In this document: piece after piece, positions 25,376 through 34,936 of the stretch
Layout: each line of letters starts with the position of its first letter
Numbering within the stretch: position 1 is the first letter of the stretch
Source: Nitrospirales bacterium
Lineage (GTDB): Bacteria; Nitrospirota; Nitrospiria; Nitrospirales; UBA8639
DNA: 64,000 bases
Assembly (NCBI GenBank): GCA_031315865.1
Contig: JALDRJ010000002.1
Coordinates: 1,648,001 to 1,712,000, forward strand
Reading direction: 5' to 3'
Made by a program: the position numbers and the translations under genes
The notes under the pieces: generated by a model
Told to the model about the DNA's origin: nothing
The model's input: the letters and a program-made list of their open reading frames with translations, nothing else
Database searches by the model: none

Positions 25376-25451
25376 TCCTCGGTAGCTCAGCTGGTAGAGC
25401 GTTCGGCTGTTAACCGAATGGTCGCAGGTTCGAGTCCTGCCCGGGGAGCCA
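25376..25451 (+). tRNA. tRNA-Asn (anticodon GTT)
   Basis: A complete 76-nt cloverleaf: acceptor TCCTCGG pairs with CCGGGGA, D-arm GCTCAGCTGGTAGAGC, anticodon loop CTGTTAA with GTT, T-arm GCAGGTTCGAGTCCTGC. The CCA end is encoded (25449-25451). A terminator follows directly. Confidence 0.97.
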
Positions 25452-25457
25452 AATACG

Positions 25458-25496
25458 AAAGGCCAGCGAATAATCATCGCTGGCCTTTGTGTTTTT
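25458..25496 (+). terminator. Terminator after tRNA-Asn
   Basis: Perfect 12-bp stem AAAGGCCAGCGA (25458-25469) and TCGCTGGCCTTT (25477-25488), followed by a T-rich tail. The same hairpin faces the stop of the fdx gene (40 nt away) and may serve both strands. Confidence 0.8.
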
Positions 25497-25535
25497 ATAC
25501 GAATGATTTGAGAAAAACACTTGCGGTATAGGGGG

Positions 25536-25949
25536 TCAATGTGCTTCCTTTACAAGATTCTTATTCCATTCTGGAATTTCCACGACCAAATTTTTCTCAC
25601 CATTTGGCACGCATTGACAGGCTAATCTGGATTGTAAACTCAATCCAGGAGCTTCTTCGAGTTGATCGTCTTCATCTTCGGTCGGTTCAGGACAAGTGTC
25701 CAGGCCTTCTTTAATGATCACATGGCAAGTTGAACAAGCGCAGACTCCGCCGCAGGCATGTTCAATGTCGATACCGGCACTTAGAGCGACATCTAGAACG
25801 CTTCCAGGTAAACCCGTTTCGCCATAGGGAATTTTCCCGGGATCTACCTTCACCTCAAGTGTTTCATCCTGGTTTTTAAAGGTAATCGTAAAAGACTTCG
25901 TCGCAGTTGGTGAGTCAACTTTTTCAATGTATGGATTGCTGCCTCCCAT
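25536..25949 (-). CDS. fdx: [2Fe-2S] ferredoxin of the Isc type
   Basis: 137 residues. DIEHACGGVCACSTCHVII gives C-x5-C-x2-C, and the fourth Cys is in RLACQC; together they match adrenodoxin/Isc ferredoxins rather than plant-type. The N-terminal 15 residues are a low-complexity extension. It supplies electrons for Fe-S assembly on IscU. It is divergent from the isc operon rather than inside it. The ribosome-binding site AAGAAGGAG precedes the ATG. Confidence 0.9.
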   Translation of the reverse strand: MGGSNPYIEKVDSPTATKSFTITFKNQDETLEVKVDPGKIPYGETGLPGSVLDVALSAGIDIEHACGGVCACSTCHVIIKEGLDTCPEPTEDEDDQLEEAPGLSLQSRLACQCVPNGEKNLVVEIPEWNKNLVKEAH

Positions 25950-26057
25950 GATTTCTCCTTCTTAGTGATGGTAATTCGTCTCTTGTAACTTGAAAAATCA
26001 CTTAATATTCAATGGCATATCGTATTTTTACTACTTGTTGAAATTAACTTGTTAATT

Positions 26058-26080
26058 CTCCGACAAATTCAATCTCCGAC
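26058..26080. promoter_or_regulatory. Direct repeat TCTCCGAC upstream of iscR
   Basis: TCTCCGAC occurs twice, 15 bp apart, just upstream of the isc -35. Both copies share the TCCGA core found in the downstream dyad, so they may be half-sites for the same regulator. Confidence 0.35.
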
Positions 26081-26090
26081 CATTTTAGTC

Positions 26091-26120
26091 TTGACTAGAT
26101 TGCCAGGTCAATGATATTCT
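26091..26120 (+). promoter_or_regulatory. Promoter of the isc operon
   Basis: TTGACT (26091-26096), 18-bp spacer, TATTCT (26115-26120). About 68 nt of leader before the iscR ATG. Confidence 0.5.
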
Positions 26121-26123
26121 TAA

Positions 26124-26142
26124 TCCGATAATATTTGTCGGA
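26124..26142. promoter_or_regulatory. Candidate IscR operator
   Basis: TCCGA (26124-26128) and TCGGA (26138-26142) form a perfect inverted repeat with a 9-bp AT-rich spacer, immediately downstream of the -10. A repressor bound here would block transcription start, which fits autoregulation by an Rrf2-type regulator such as IscR. Sequence does not match E. coli IscR sites closely. Confidence 0.5.
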
Positions 26143-26187
26143 CTTAAGGATGATTTGAAAAGTGCTTAAGGGCTATTGAGCAGTAAA

Positions 26188-26661
26188 ATGTTAAAACTCT
26201 CGAAAAAGGCTGATTATGCACTTATGGCGTTGCAATACATGGCCACGGTCCAGTTTGGTGAAGTGACGGAGGCGAGAGTGGTGAACACCAAAGAAGTGGC
26301 GGAAGAGCATAATATTCCCGTTGAGCTTCTTGCCAAAGTTCTTCAAGCATTGGCGAAGCAAGATATTATTGAAAGCCACAATGGACCTAAAGGGGGATAT
26401 CTCTTGGCCCGTGAACCGAAGCGAATCACTATCGCTCAAGTGCTGGAAGCCATTGAAGGGCCGTTGGGCATTGCTGATTGTTACCATGACAAGGAAGCAT
26501 CGCCCTGCGACCAAATGGATCATTGTAATATCCGAACGCCGCTTTTAAAGGTGCAAGAGAGCATTCATCAACTATTGAACAGTATGTCCATTGAAGATAT
26601 GGCAGTTGGCTCCCCATTAATTATCGTCGAATCGCGTAAAACAGAAGGAGTGCGATTATGA
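26188..26661 (+). CDS. iscR: IscR-like Rrf2-family transcription regulator
   Basis: 157 residues. [16 protein letters not shown] is the Rrf2 winged-helix N-terminus. [17 protein letters not shown] near residue 99 holds three cysteines, the [2Fe-2S] site of IscR-type regulators, with spacing C-x8-C-x5-C. It should sense Fe-S status and repress the operon it heads. The start could be the ATG at 26188 or a TTG at 26176. Its TGA overlaps the iscS ATG (ATGA), so the two are coupled. Confidence 0.88.
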   Translation: MLKLSKKADYALMALQYMATVQFGEVTEARVVNTKEVAEEHNIPVELLAKVLQALAKQDIIESHNGPKGGYLLAREPKRITIAQVLEAIEGPLGIADCYHDKEASPCDQMDHCNIRTPLLKVQESIHQLLNSMSIEDMAVGSPLIIVESRKTEGVRL

Positions 26662-27872
26662 AGTTGCCGATATACTTAGACAATCATTCCACGACTCCGT
26701 GTGATCCTCGGGTTGTGGAAGCCATGCTTCCGTACTTTACCGAGAAGTTCGGGAATGCGGCGAGTCGGAATCACAGTTTTGGATGGGAAGCTGAGGAAGG
26801 GGTGGATACCGCGCGAAAGCAAATTGCCAAACTGATCCATGCAGATCCGAAAGAAGTCATATTTACCAGTGGCGCTACGGAATCCGACAACCTCGCACTC
26901 AAGGGTGTCGTGGAAATGTATAAAGACAAAGGCGACCACATCATCACGAGTGCGACAGAACATCGTGCTGTGATCGACACCGCGAAAGCTCTCGAGAAAA
27001 AAGGAGTACGCGTCACCTACTTAGATGTCGATAAATATGGCATGGTGAACCCTGACGATGTCCGGAATGCGATAACCGACAAGACCATCTTGATTTCGGT
27101 CATGCTCGCGAACAATGAAATCGGGACGATTAATCCGATCAAGGAAATCGGGAAAATCGCGAAGGAAAAGGGGATCCTTTTGCATTGTGACGCGACGCAA
27201 GGAGTTGGGAAAATTCCCGTGGACGTTCAAGAATTGGGTGTGGATTTGATGGCCTTTACGAGTCACAAAATATACGGCCCGAAGGGCATTGGAGCTCTCT
27301 ATGTTCGCCGGAAAGGTCCTCGCGTCCGCTTGGAACCGATGATACATGGTGGAGGACATGAACGAGGCATGCGGTCGGGAACCCTCCCGGTTCCGCTTAT
27401 TGTGGGCTTTGGAAAAGCCTGCGAACTATGCGAGCAGGAGATGGCGACCGAGGCTTCTCGACTCATCAAGTTACGAGATCGGTTGGAGGAAGGGATTACC
27501 AAAGAACTTGAAGAAGTCTACCTAAACGGTCACCGGACAGAACGCTTGCCAGGGAATCTCAACCTGAGTTTTGCCTATGTTGAAGGTGAAGCCCTGCTTA
27601 TGGGCGTGAAAGAAATCGCTCTGTCTTCCGGGTCAGCCTGTACTTCGGCCACTCTTGAGCCTTCCTATGTGTTGCGAGCATTAGGAGTCGGATCTGACCT
27701 GGCCCATTCTTCCATCCGGTTCGGGTTGGGCCGCTTCAACACTGCAGAAGAAGTGGAATACGTTATTGACCGGATGGTGAAAGCGGTCAATCATCTACGG
27801 GCCATGTCCCCCTTGTATGAAATGGCCAAAGAAGGTATTGATCTCAAAACGGTGCAATGGGCAGCGCATTAA
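26658..27872 (+). CDS. iscS: Cysteine desulfurase IscS
   Basis: 404 residues. [20 protein letters not shown] is the family start; [11 protein letters not shown] and [14 protein letters not shown] contain the PLP lysine (SHK near residue 205). [20 protein letters not shown] has the catalytic Cys loop of group I (IscS-type) enzymes. It takes sulfur from cysteine as persulfide for Fe-S clusters and tRNA thiolation. It overlaps iscR by 4 nt. Confidence 0.97.
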   Translation: MKLPIYLDNHSTTPCDPRVVEAMLPYFTEKFGNAASRNHSFGWEAEEGVDTARKQIAKLIHADPKEVIFTSGATESDNLALKGVVEMYKDKGDHIITSATEHRAVIDTAKALEKKGVRVTYLDVDKYGMVNPDDVRNAITDKTILISVMLANNEIGTINPIKEIGKIAKEKGILLHCDATQGVGKIPVDVQELGVDLMAFTSHKIYGPKGIGALYVRRKGPRVRLEPMIHGGGHERGMRSGTLPVPLIVGFGKACELCEQEMATEASRLIKLRDRLEEGITKELEEVYLNGHRTERLPGNLNLSFAYVEGEALLMGVKEIALSSGSACTSATLEPSYVLRALGVGSDLAHSSIRFGLGRFNTAEEVEYVIDRMVKAVNHLRAMSPLYEMAKEGIDLKTVQWAAH

Positions 27873-27919
27873 TGAACAGTATTTCTGCATATTCTTGTCA
27901 ATAAAGGGAGGTTTCGATC

Positions 27920-28330
27920 ATGGCGTATAGCGAGAAGGTCATTGACCACTACAACAATCCCCGTAATATGGGAAGTTTCGGCAAGGATGAAGAGGGAGTG
28001 GGAACGGGTATTGTGGGAGCTCCAGAATGTGGTGATGTGATGAAGCTTCAGATTAAGGTGGAAAACGAGACGATCGTTGATGCGAAGTTTAAAACGTTCG
28101 GTTGCGGGTCAGCGATCGCGAGTTCAAGTCTAGCCACCGAGTGGTTAAAGGGGAAGACGGTAGAAGAAGCGGGACAGATTAAGAACACTGAAATTGTACA
28201 GGAATTGAATTTGCCTCCAGTCAAAATTCATTGTTCGGTGTTGGCTGAAGATGCCATTAAATCGGCCTTGAATGATTATAGGAAAAAAGCAGAGGAAGGC
28301 TCGAAAGTTGAAGGAGCGGCCTCATCATAA
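27920..28330 (+). CDS. iscU: Fe-S scaffold IscU
   Basis: 136 residues. The three cluster cysteines are in GAPECGDV, KTFGCGSAIASSS and KIHCSVLAEDA, and LPPVK, the HscA-recognition motif, is present in full. The C-terminal tail is charged and a little longer than usual. A strong ribosome-binding site (AAAGGGAGG) precedes the ATG. It builds [2Fe-2S] clusters with IscS and passes them on through HscB/HscA. Confidence 0.96.
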   Translation: MAYSEKVIDHYNNPRNMGSFGKDEEGVGTGIVGAPECGDVMKLQIKVENETIVDAKFKTFGCGSAIASSSLATEWLKGKTVEEAGQIKNTEIVQELNLPPVKIHCSVLAEDAIKSALNDYRKKAEEGSKVEGAASS

Positions 28331-28373
28331 ACGGATGAAGATGAGTATCATAAGTATGAGAGAGGAAAAAACG

Positions 28374-28724
28374 ATGGAAACGAAGACAACAGAAACGCCG
28401 ATCGTGACCTTGACGGATGCGGCCATCAAAGAGGTGAAGCGACTTCTTGACCTTCAAGGTATTACTGAGGGAGGGCTTCGGCTTGGAGTCAAAGGTGGCG
28501 GGTGCTCTGGATTAAGCTATACGACAAACTTCGATGATAAAATTGGAGAATTTGACACGGTATCTGACGTCGATGGGGTCAAAGTCATCGTTGATGCGAA
28601 AAGCGCCATTTATTTGACTGGAATGACGCTTGATTATGAAAAAGATATGGTGAGCGGAGCGTTTAAATTCATCAACCCCAATGCCAGTAAAACATGTGGA
28701 TGCGGGGAATCCTTCTCGGCCTGA
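28374..28724 (+). CDS. iscA: A-type Fe-S carrier IscA
   Basis: 116 residues. GGGCSGLSY and the C-terminal TCGCGESFS supply the three A-type cysteines. ATG at 28374 is preceded by GAGAGGAAA; several upstream ATGs in frame would add an implausible basic tail. It carries iron or clusters from IscU to target proteins. A second, separate copy (erpA) lies at 36.4 kb. Confidence 0.92.
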   Translation: METKTTETPIVTLTDAAIKEVKRLLDLQGITEGGLRLGVKGGGCSGLSYTTNFDDKIGEFDTVSDVDGVKVIVDAKSAIYLTGMTLDYEKDMVSGAFKFINPNASKTCGCGESFSA

Positions 28725-28848
28725 TTGGCGTCGAGGTTGAGGAGTGCTATTGCATGTAGATAGCTGATAGGGAACGTTATTTGGCATTTTTTGTCGCGGG
28801 CATGGCGAAGTTGGTCATGCCCGTTTTTTGAGCCATAGGATACAAGGA

Positions 28849-29568
28849 ATGGATCACGAACACGGCAGACACGCATCAGCAAAAGAATTACCGATGGCAC
28901 GAAGCATGTGTTGGCACTGCCAATCCGAGGTGAAAGGGGAATATCTGTGCGGGCAGTGTGTCAAAGTCCAGCCACTCTCAAAGGATCTGGACTATTTCAC
29001 GTGCATGCGGCTTCCCCGCCTGTTAAGCATCGATCAGGAAAAACTCCAAGAAAACTTCTATGATCTTAGTCGCACGTTTCATCCTGATTTCTATTCAGAT
29101 AAGGACGAACAGGAACAAACCATTAGCCTGGGAAATTCTGCCTTGCTCAACACAGCTTATCGGACGTTAAAAGATCCTATTCAGCGGGCGGAATATTTAA
29201 TCCGTTTGGAGGCCGGCGCCGTGAAAGAAATTCGTTCAACTCCACCGGCTGACCTGTTTGATGAAATACTTGAGCTTCAAGAGGATCTCGAGGAATATCG
29301 TGCGCTGTCTTCACACGATCAGGATCGACGTGAGGCGTTGCGACAGAAACTGAATGCCAGTCGAGAAACGTTGGAGCAGCGGCAGGCACAGATGGAATCT
29401 TCCCTGAAAGCAAAATTTGGAGAGTGGGATGCCGTACAGCAAGGTTCTCCAGACTCCGGTGAAGCCCGAGATAGGAAAGAGATCATACTCAAGGAAATGC
29501 GGGAAATCCTCTCGGACAAAACCTATGTTCGAAATATCGTGAATGATCTTATAGAAACGACCTCATAA
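28849..29568 (+). CDS. hscB: Co-chaperone HscB with N-terminal zinc-finger
   Basis: About 239 residues. The J-domain signature HPD is in SRTFHPDFYSDKDEQEQT; the C-terminal half forms the helical IscU-binding domain. Before the J-domain there is CWHC...CGQC, a four-cysteine metal site seen in mitochondrial-type HSC20 but absent from E. coli HscB. It stimulates HscA ATPase on IscU. The start at 28849 has an AAGGA just upstream; 28828 and 28894 are alternatives. Confidence 0.88.
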   Translation: MDHEHGRHASAKELPMARSMCWHCQSEVKGEYLCGQCVKVQPLSKDLDYFTCMRLPRLLSIDQEKLQENFYDLSRTFHPDFYSDKDEQEQTISLGNSALLNTAYRTLKDPIQRAEYLIRLEAGAVKEIRSTPPADLFDEILELQEDLEEYRALSSHDQDRREALRQKLNASRETLEQRQAQMESSLKAKFGEWDAVQQGSPDSGEARDRKEIILKEMREILSDKTYVRNIVNDLIETTS

Positions 29569-29605
29569 CGATTTTCATAAGCCAAATTCATATAGGTACT
29601 GCATT

Positions 29606-31426
29606 ATGTCACGAATTGTTGGAATAGATCTTGGGACGACGAACTCATTAGTGGCTTATATGGATGGCGTACATCCTCGCGTGATCGCCGATCTCCATGG
29701 TCAGGCTAAAGTTCCGTCCATTGTGGGGATGACGGATAATGGGCTCATTATTGGGGAGCCAGCCAAGGAGCACTTAGTTCGAGATCCCTCTCGCACAATC
29801 TATTCCGTAAAACGATTTATGGGAAAGACCTTGGCCGATGTCGCCGAAGAACTCAAATATTTCCCCTATTCACTCCAGGAAAAAAACGGGGTGATTCGTA
29901 TTGCAATTGGTGAAAAACTCTATTCACCTCCGCAGGTCTCGGCCATGGTCTTGAAAGAATTGAAAAGCCGGGCCGAGTCGCATTTAAAGGAGAGCATCAC
30001 GAGAGCCGTTATTACGGTTCCGGCCTATTTTAACGACAGTCAGCGCCAAGCGACGAAGGATGCCGGAATGATCGCTGGCCTTGAGGTGTTGCGGATCATT
30101 AATGAACCGACCGCCGCCGCCTTAGCCTATGGTCTTCAGAAAAAAACCCAAGGCTGCATCGCGGTGTATGATTTAGGCGGGGGCACGTTTGATATATCTA
30201 TTCTGCAGTTGAAGGGCGGAATCTTTGAGGTCCTGGCGACGAACGGGAACACGCATCTGGGAGGGGATGATATCGATCAGCGCGTAACCGATGTCTTGAT
30301 CCGGGAAATCAAGGAGCACTATTCGATCGATGCGCATGAGCATTCAGAATTAGTCCAAGCCATCAGGTTGGAAGCTGAACGGCTTAAGATCACTCTGTCA
30401 GATACGCTCACCGCGAACGCGAGGGTCGAACTTCCTGACTTGAAGGGCGTGTACGAACGAGAATGGACCAGAGATGAGTTGGAAAGTCTCACCAAAGAAT
30501 TAGTCGGGCAGACTTTAGGGCCTTGCCGGCTTGCCTTGAAAGACGCCGGGCTTCTCGCTGAACAGATTGACGAAGTGGTGTTGGTCGGTGGAAGTACGCG
30601 AATGCCGCTGGTTCGTCGTCGAGTACAAGAATTATTCGGGAAAGAGCCCCATTGTGACTTGAATCCTGACGAAGTCGTGGCGCTCGGGGCCGCTGTACAG
30701 GCTGATATCCTGAGCGGTAACAAAAAAGATATGCTCTTGCTGGATGTGACGCCCTTATCATTGGGCATCGAAACCATGGGTGGCGTCATGAGTACTTTAA
30801 TTCGACGCAACACCACAATTCCGACGAGCGCGAAGGAAATGTTTACGACCTATGTGGATGGGCAAACATCCGTCGATATTCATATTCTGCAAGGCGAAAG
30901 AGAATTGGTGAAAGACAACCGCAGTTTGGCGCGTTTTCAACTGAAGGTCCCGCCTTTACCTGCGGCCGTGCCTCGCGTGGAAGTCACCTTTCTGATCGAT
31001 GCCAATGGCATGTTGCATGTAACAGCCAAAGACATTAGAACAGGCGAGGCGCAATCCGTCCAAGTAAAGCCTTCGCATGGACTCACTGATGATGAAGTCG
31101 AAGGAATGGTTCGGGAATCGTTTGAATTCGCTGCCGAAGACATTAGGCAACGTCAAGTGATAGAAGCACGAACTGAAGCCGATGCGATACTCGTAGCGAC
31201 AGAGAAGGCTTTGATGCGCGGAAAGAGTTTAATTCGTGACAGTGAGGTCAAGAAAATTCAGCAAGTCCTGGATGAACTCAAATCGGTCAAAGAAGTTGAT
31301 GACCACCGGGTGATTCGTTCGAAAATCAGTGAGGTCGAAAAAGTCACGTATCATCTTGCCGAGGTCTTGATGGATGCAACACTCAAAGAAGCGTTAGAGA
31401 ATAAGAAACTTTCTGAAGTGACCTGA
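29606..31426 (+). CDS. hscA: Hsp70-type chaperone HscA
   Basis: 606 residues, Hsp70 architecture: VGIDLGTTNSLVAYMDG at the start, VYDLGGGTFDISILQLKGG (second phosphate motif) near residue 190, VVLVGGSTRMPLVRRRVQE near residue 325, and a beta-sandwich substrate domain followed by a short helical lid. Length near 600 and neighbours identify it as HscA, not DnaK. It drives cluster release from IscU using ATP. Confidence 0.95.
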   Translation: MSRIVGIDLGTTNSLVAYMDGVHPRVIADLHGQAKVPSIVGMTDNGLIIGEPAKEHLVRDPSRTIYSVKRFMGKTLADVAEELKYFPYSLQEKNGVIRIAIGEKLYSPPQVSAMVLKELKSRAESHLKESITRAVITVPAYFNDSQRQATKDAGMIAGLEVLRIINEPTAAALAYGLQKKTQGCIAVYDLGGGTFDISILQLKGGIFEVLATNGNTHLGGDDIDQRVTDVLIREIKEHYSIDAHEHSELVQAIRLEAERLKITLSDTLTANARVELPDLKGVYEREWTRDELESLTKELVGQTLGPCRLALKDAGLLAEQIDEVVLVGGSTRMPLVRRRVQELFGKEPHCDLNPDEVVALGAAVQADILSGNKKDMLLLDVTPLSLGIETMGGVMSTLIRRNTTIPTSAKEMFTTYVDGQTSVDIHILQGERELVKDNRSLARFQLKVPPLPAAVPRVEVTFLIDANGMLHVTAKDIRTGEAQSVQVKPSHGLTDDEVEGMVRESFEFAAEDIRQRQVIEARTEADAILVATEKALMRGKSLIRDSEVKKIQQVLDELKSVKEVDDHRVIRSKISEVEKVTYHLAEVLMDATLKEALENKKLSEVT

Positions 31427-31473
31427 TGGGATCAAATCGGAGTTATGAGAAGCATGGGGAACGAGGATAAAAT

Positions 31474-31686
31474 ATGGCACAAGAATTAACGTGGGATGAT
31501 GTCGAAGAAATTGGTATCCGTCTCTACGAAGAACATCCGGATACCGATCCGCTGACCGTACGGTTTACCGACATGCATGCCTGGATCGTGGCGTGGCCCG
31601 AGTTTACGGCGGATCCCAAAGGCTCAAATGAAAAAAAGCTCGAAGCCATTCAGATGGCGTGGTACGAAGAATATAAAGACAGCTAA
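31474..31686 (+). CDS. iscX: IscX
   Basis: 70 residues, matching IscX (YfhJ): LTWDDVEEIGIRLYEEHPDTDP and DLHAW-like DMHAWIVAWPEF with the acidic surface patch. It binds IscS and iron and tunes desulfurase activity. It is the last gene of the isc operon; the next gene converges 20 nt later. Confidence 0.92.
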   Translation: MAQELTWDDVEEIGIRLYEEHPDTDPLTVRFTDMHAWIVAWPEFTADPKGSNEKKLEAIQMAWYEEYKDS

Positions 31687-31706
31687 ACTTCAGTACACGA
31701 TTCGTT

Positions 31707-34133
31707 CTAGTTCTCTCCTATGTATTCTGATCTCTCTTGAATGTTCCCCAAAAACGATGGACTAGCCGTAGCCGAGGATGGACCGATCTGGTCCATCTCA
31801 AAAAAGTCTAAGGGGCTGGGTTTGGGAGGGGGTGGCTTTGTCGGCTCGCTTCCTTCGGCAAAGACTTCGGTGGCGGTACTCGTAGAATTCTGTGTTGGCA
31901 GGTTTCCGGTTTTCGTATCTATCTGGGCAAAGTGAATGCCATCAGGAATCGTGAAAGTTGTCACGGGCAAGGGCTGTAAGGCATTGGCCATGTATTCAGT
32001 CCAGATTGGTAGAGCGGCATGTGCGCCTGACTCCAGCCTTCCGAGCGTACGAACGTCGTCAAATCCCACCCACACTCCGGTCGCCAGGTTTGGAGCATAG
32101 CCGACAAACCACGCATCATGATAGCTATTGGTCGTGCCCGTTTTCCCAGCCAATGGCCGTCCGATGGACTTTGCTCGGCGGCCGGTTCCACTTTGAATCA
32201 CGTCCATCATCATATTGGTGACGAGGTACGCGGTTTCTTTCGAGACCGCCTGCTGCGGTTCGAAGATGTGTTGCTCAAGGACTTCGCCGTCAATGTTTTT
32301 CACGGCCGTAATGGTATACGGAGGTAGCCAGAGTCCTTGATTGGCGAAGACTCCATAGGATGAGGTGATTTCTTGAAGGGTCACGCTTGAGGAGCCAAGC
32401 GCGAGGGATAGGTCTTGGCTGAGAGGGCTGTCAATCCCGAGCGCTTTCGCCAAGTCCATCACATCCTGCACGCCAATCTGTTCTAAGAGCCTGACCGTCG
32501 CCGCGTTGCGTGAGTGACGAAGGGCCTCACGTAATGAAATCATGCCAAAGAAACGTTTTTCGTAATTTTCCGGTTTCCAGATTTCTCCTTCCTCTTCCTG
32601 TTCGTAGACAACTGGAGCATCGAGGACGAGCGTGGCGGGTGTGAACCCCCTGTTGAGTGCCGCCGCATAGATGATTGGTTTAAACGACGAGCCAGGCTGA
32701 CGTTTGGCGGTGATGGCCCGATTGTATTCGCTTCGTTGAAAGTCATAGCCCCCCACCATCGCGCGTACGGCTCCTGTTCGTGGATCGAGGGAAAGTAATG
32801 CGCCTTCGACTAGAGGTGTTTGTTCAAGGACAAACGTCCCTGATTCGAGATCTCCATTTTTGGCCGCAACCTCGATAATATCTCCAGGCTTGAGAATCTG
32901 ATTTGCCGTAAGATTTTGTCGAAATGTGGCTTCAGTCACTTCTTTACCGGGTTTCAGTCGCCGTTTAGCCCAAGCCATGTCGGCTAAGGCGATCTGTCCT
33001 TTGTAAAGATTGTCGACCAAGATTTCAGCGGACTCCTTCGATGTCTTGGTCACGATGGCTTTATGGAAGCCGTGGGCATTAGACTTGTCAGAAGATTCAA
33101 CGGGATTGTCAGCCAGTTCTTTCAACGACACATGTCCTAGCGGCCCTCGCCAGCCCTGTCGCTTATCCAGTTCATGCAGGCCACGGTGAATGGCTTGATC
33201 GGCAGCCTGTTGCATGGCCACGTTTAACGTCGTATGGACTTGTAGGCCGCCTTTGTAGACCATCGTTTCTCCATAATGGTCGACCAATGTTTGACGAATG
33301 TGCTCTAAAAAGTAGGATGCAATTGGCTTGATGGATTTTCGGTGGAATGCGAGTTCTGTGGCAGCAGCTTCATTGGCTTCTTCCTGGGAGATAAATCCTG
33401 CCTGGACCATACGCTTTAATACGTGTTCCTGTCGGTTTTTTGACAGTTCCGGGTTACGGTAGGGGGAGTAGGTATTCGGCGCCTTAGGGAGGCCAGCCAG
33501 GATCGCCGCTTCCGCGAGGGTAATGTCCGTAAGACTTTTGTCGAAGTAGGTGTGAGAGGCTGCTCCGACGCCATAGGCGCCGTGTCCGAAGTATATTTGA
33601 TTGAGATACATCTCCAAAATTTTTTCTTTACTCAATGCGAGTTCCATTTTGAAGGCGAGAATGAGCTCTCGAATCTTTCGCTTGTATGTTCGTTCACGAG
33701 ACAGGAACAGCGTTCTGGCGAGTTGTTGAGTGATCGTACTCGCGCCCTGCACTTTGCCGCCACTTTTCAAGTTTGTCCACGCCGCTCGACCGATGCCAAC
33801 GATATCAAGGCCGGGATGCTCAAAAAATCTGGTGTCTTCGACGGCGATGATCGCATTGATGAGGGATTTCGGCATATCATCGATGGATATGTAAATGCGG
33901 CGTTCGACGAAAAATTGGCCGATTACATCGCCTTCATCCGAGTACACGCGGGTTATGAGACTCGGTTGATAGTCCTGAAGCGACTCAATCGAGGGGAGAC
34001 CCTGTGTGCCAATCCAGAGAATGCTGACGAGACCACCAATCGCGAGTCCTCCGCAAATGGCTACCCCAATGACGAATTTTCTAGAAAAAAAGATGTGGGT
34101 CAGAGTGGTGCGAAACGATCGTGTATCAGCCAT
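31707..34133 (-). CDS. mrcA: Penicillin-binding protein 1A (bifunctional)
   Basis: 808 residues. One N-terminal membrane helix (VIGVAICGGLAIGGLVSILW), then the glycosyltransferase (GT51) domain with AVEDTRFFEHPGLDIVG near residue 95 and ASTITQQLARTLFLSRERT. The transpeptidase domain has SSFK (nucleophilic Ser near residue 480), the SRN motif (HSRNAATVRLL) and KTGTTN. It polymerises and cross-links peptidoglycan on the periplasmic face. A proline/threonine-rich C-terminal tail is present. Confidence 0.93.
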   Translation of the reverse strand: MADTRSFRTTLTHIFFSRKFVIGVAICGGLAIGGLVSILWIGTQGLPSIESLQDYQPSLITRVYSDEGDVIGQFFVERRIYISIDDMPKSLINAIIAVEDTRFFEHPGLDIVGIGRAAWTNLKSGGKVQGASTITQQLARTLFLSRERTYKRKIRELILAFKMELALSKEKILEMYLNQIYFGHGAYGVGAASHTYFDKSLTDITLAEAAILAGLPKAPNTYSPYRNPELSKNRQEHVLKRMVQAGFISQEEANEAAATELAFHRKSIKPIASYFLEHIRQTLVDHYGETMVYKGGLQVHTTLNVAMQQAADQAIHRGLHELDKRQGWRGPLGHVSLKELADNPVESSDKSNAHGFHKAIVTKTSKESAEILVDNLYKGQIALADMAWAKRRLKPGKEVTEATFRQNLTANQILKPGDIIEVAAKNGDLESGTFVLEQTPLVEGALLSLDPRTGAVRAMVGGYDFQRSEYNRAITAKRQPGSSFKPIIYAAALNRGFTPATLVLDAPVVYEQEEEGEIWKPENYEKRFFGMISLREALRHSRNAATVRLLEQIGVQDVMDLAKALGIDSPLSQDLSLALGSSSVTLQEITSSYGVFANQGLWLPPYTITAVKNIDGEVLEQHIFEPQQAVSKETAYLVTNMMMDVIQSGTGRRAKSIGRPLAGKTGTTNSYHDAWFVGYAPNLATGVWVGFDDVRTLGRLESGAHAALPIWTEYMANALQPLPVTTFTIPDGIHFAQIDTKTGNLPTQNSTSTATEVFAEGSEPTKPPPPKPSPLDFFEMDQIGPSSATASPSFLGNIQERSEYIGEN

Positions 34134-34452
34134 ATAGAGTTTTCAGGAAATTGTAAGGACGAGTCTTTCGTCTTGGGATGGCAGGAAGTGGCATGCATGA
34201 CTACATAACTTTACGATACCCTGCATGTGTCGAAATTACAAGGCACCAAGACGCATGCGCGGCGATGAGCTGACGCGGGGGGAAATTGTGTGAAAGCGAT
34301 TATGTGGAGAGGCCCCGTCGCATGGCGAAGTGCTGAAAACGTGGAAAGATGTAGGTCTTTTTCACGTGTTGACAAAGATTTGAATCCCATGGTACCTCCT
34401 TTGAAGGTAATGTTGAAGAGTCTTATTTGTCATTAATAAAGGGAGGGTTCTC
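34134..34452. other. Divergent intergenic region mrcA / peroxiredoxin
   Basis: About 320 nt. It contains a TTGACA at 34369-34374 and the dyad TACCT/AGGTA (34393-34409) on the peroxiredoxin side, but no gene. The TACCT dyad partly overlaps the likely -10. Confidence 0.4.
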
Positions 34453-34923
34453 ATGTCCGATGTTGCGCCTGAAATTAAGGTCGGTGACGAAGCACCTGAT
34501 TTCACGATGAAAGATCAGGATCAAAATGATGTAAAACTCAGTGATTTCCGTGGGAAGAAAAACGTCGTGCTTGCTTTCTACCCGCTGGATTGGAGCCCTG
34601 TCTGTGAAGGGGAAAATAAGTGCCTGACTGATGACTTCCCGAGCTTGGAATCCGATAATTCAGTATTGTTTGGAGTCAGTTGCGATAGTTTCTTTTCACA
34701 CAAGGCGTGGGCCGATGCTTTGGATCTGAAGCATAAGTTGCTGGCCGATATGAGCCGTTCGGTGAGTAAGTCGTACGGTCTCTATTTCGAGCCGCTCAAT
34801 TGTTCAAAGCGCGCAACTGTGATCGTTGGGAAAGACGGCAAGGTTGGTTACGTCAAAGTGCAAGAAATTAAGACCGCTCGTGATGATAAAGAAATCATCG
34901 ATGCGCTCAAAGCCATGGGCTAA
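34453..34923 (+). CDS. Peroxiredoxin (AhpC/TSA family)
   Basis: 156 residues with a thioredoxin fold. [17 protein letters not shown] contains the peroxidatic Cys in a Pro-Val-Cys context, with a nearby second Cys (KC) and a further one (GVSCDSF) that could resolve. It reduces hydrogen or organic peroxides. AAAGGGAGG precedes the ATG. Its neighbour is a thioredoxin-like gene, a likely electron donor; the peroxide-defence operon lies 1.4 kb further. Confidence 0.9.
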   Translation: MSDVAPEIKVGDEAPDFTMKDQDQNDVKLSDFRGKKNVVLAFYPLDWSPVCEGENKCLTDDFPSLESDNSVLFGVSCDSFFSHKAWADALDLKHKLLADMSRSVSKSYGLYFEPLNCSKRATVIVGKDGKVGYVKVQEIKTARDDKEIIDALKAMG

Positions 34924-34936
34924 CGTCGTCAAGGGA

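Noticed and set aside
25376-25451. tRNA-Asn as an integration site
   Set aside because: No integrase gene is adjacent and I see no duplicated tRNA 3' end in the following sequence.
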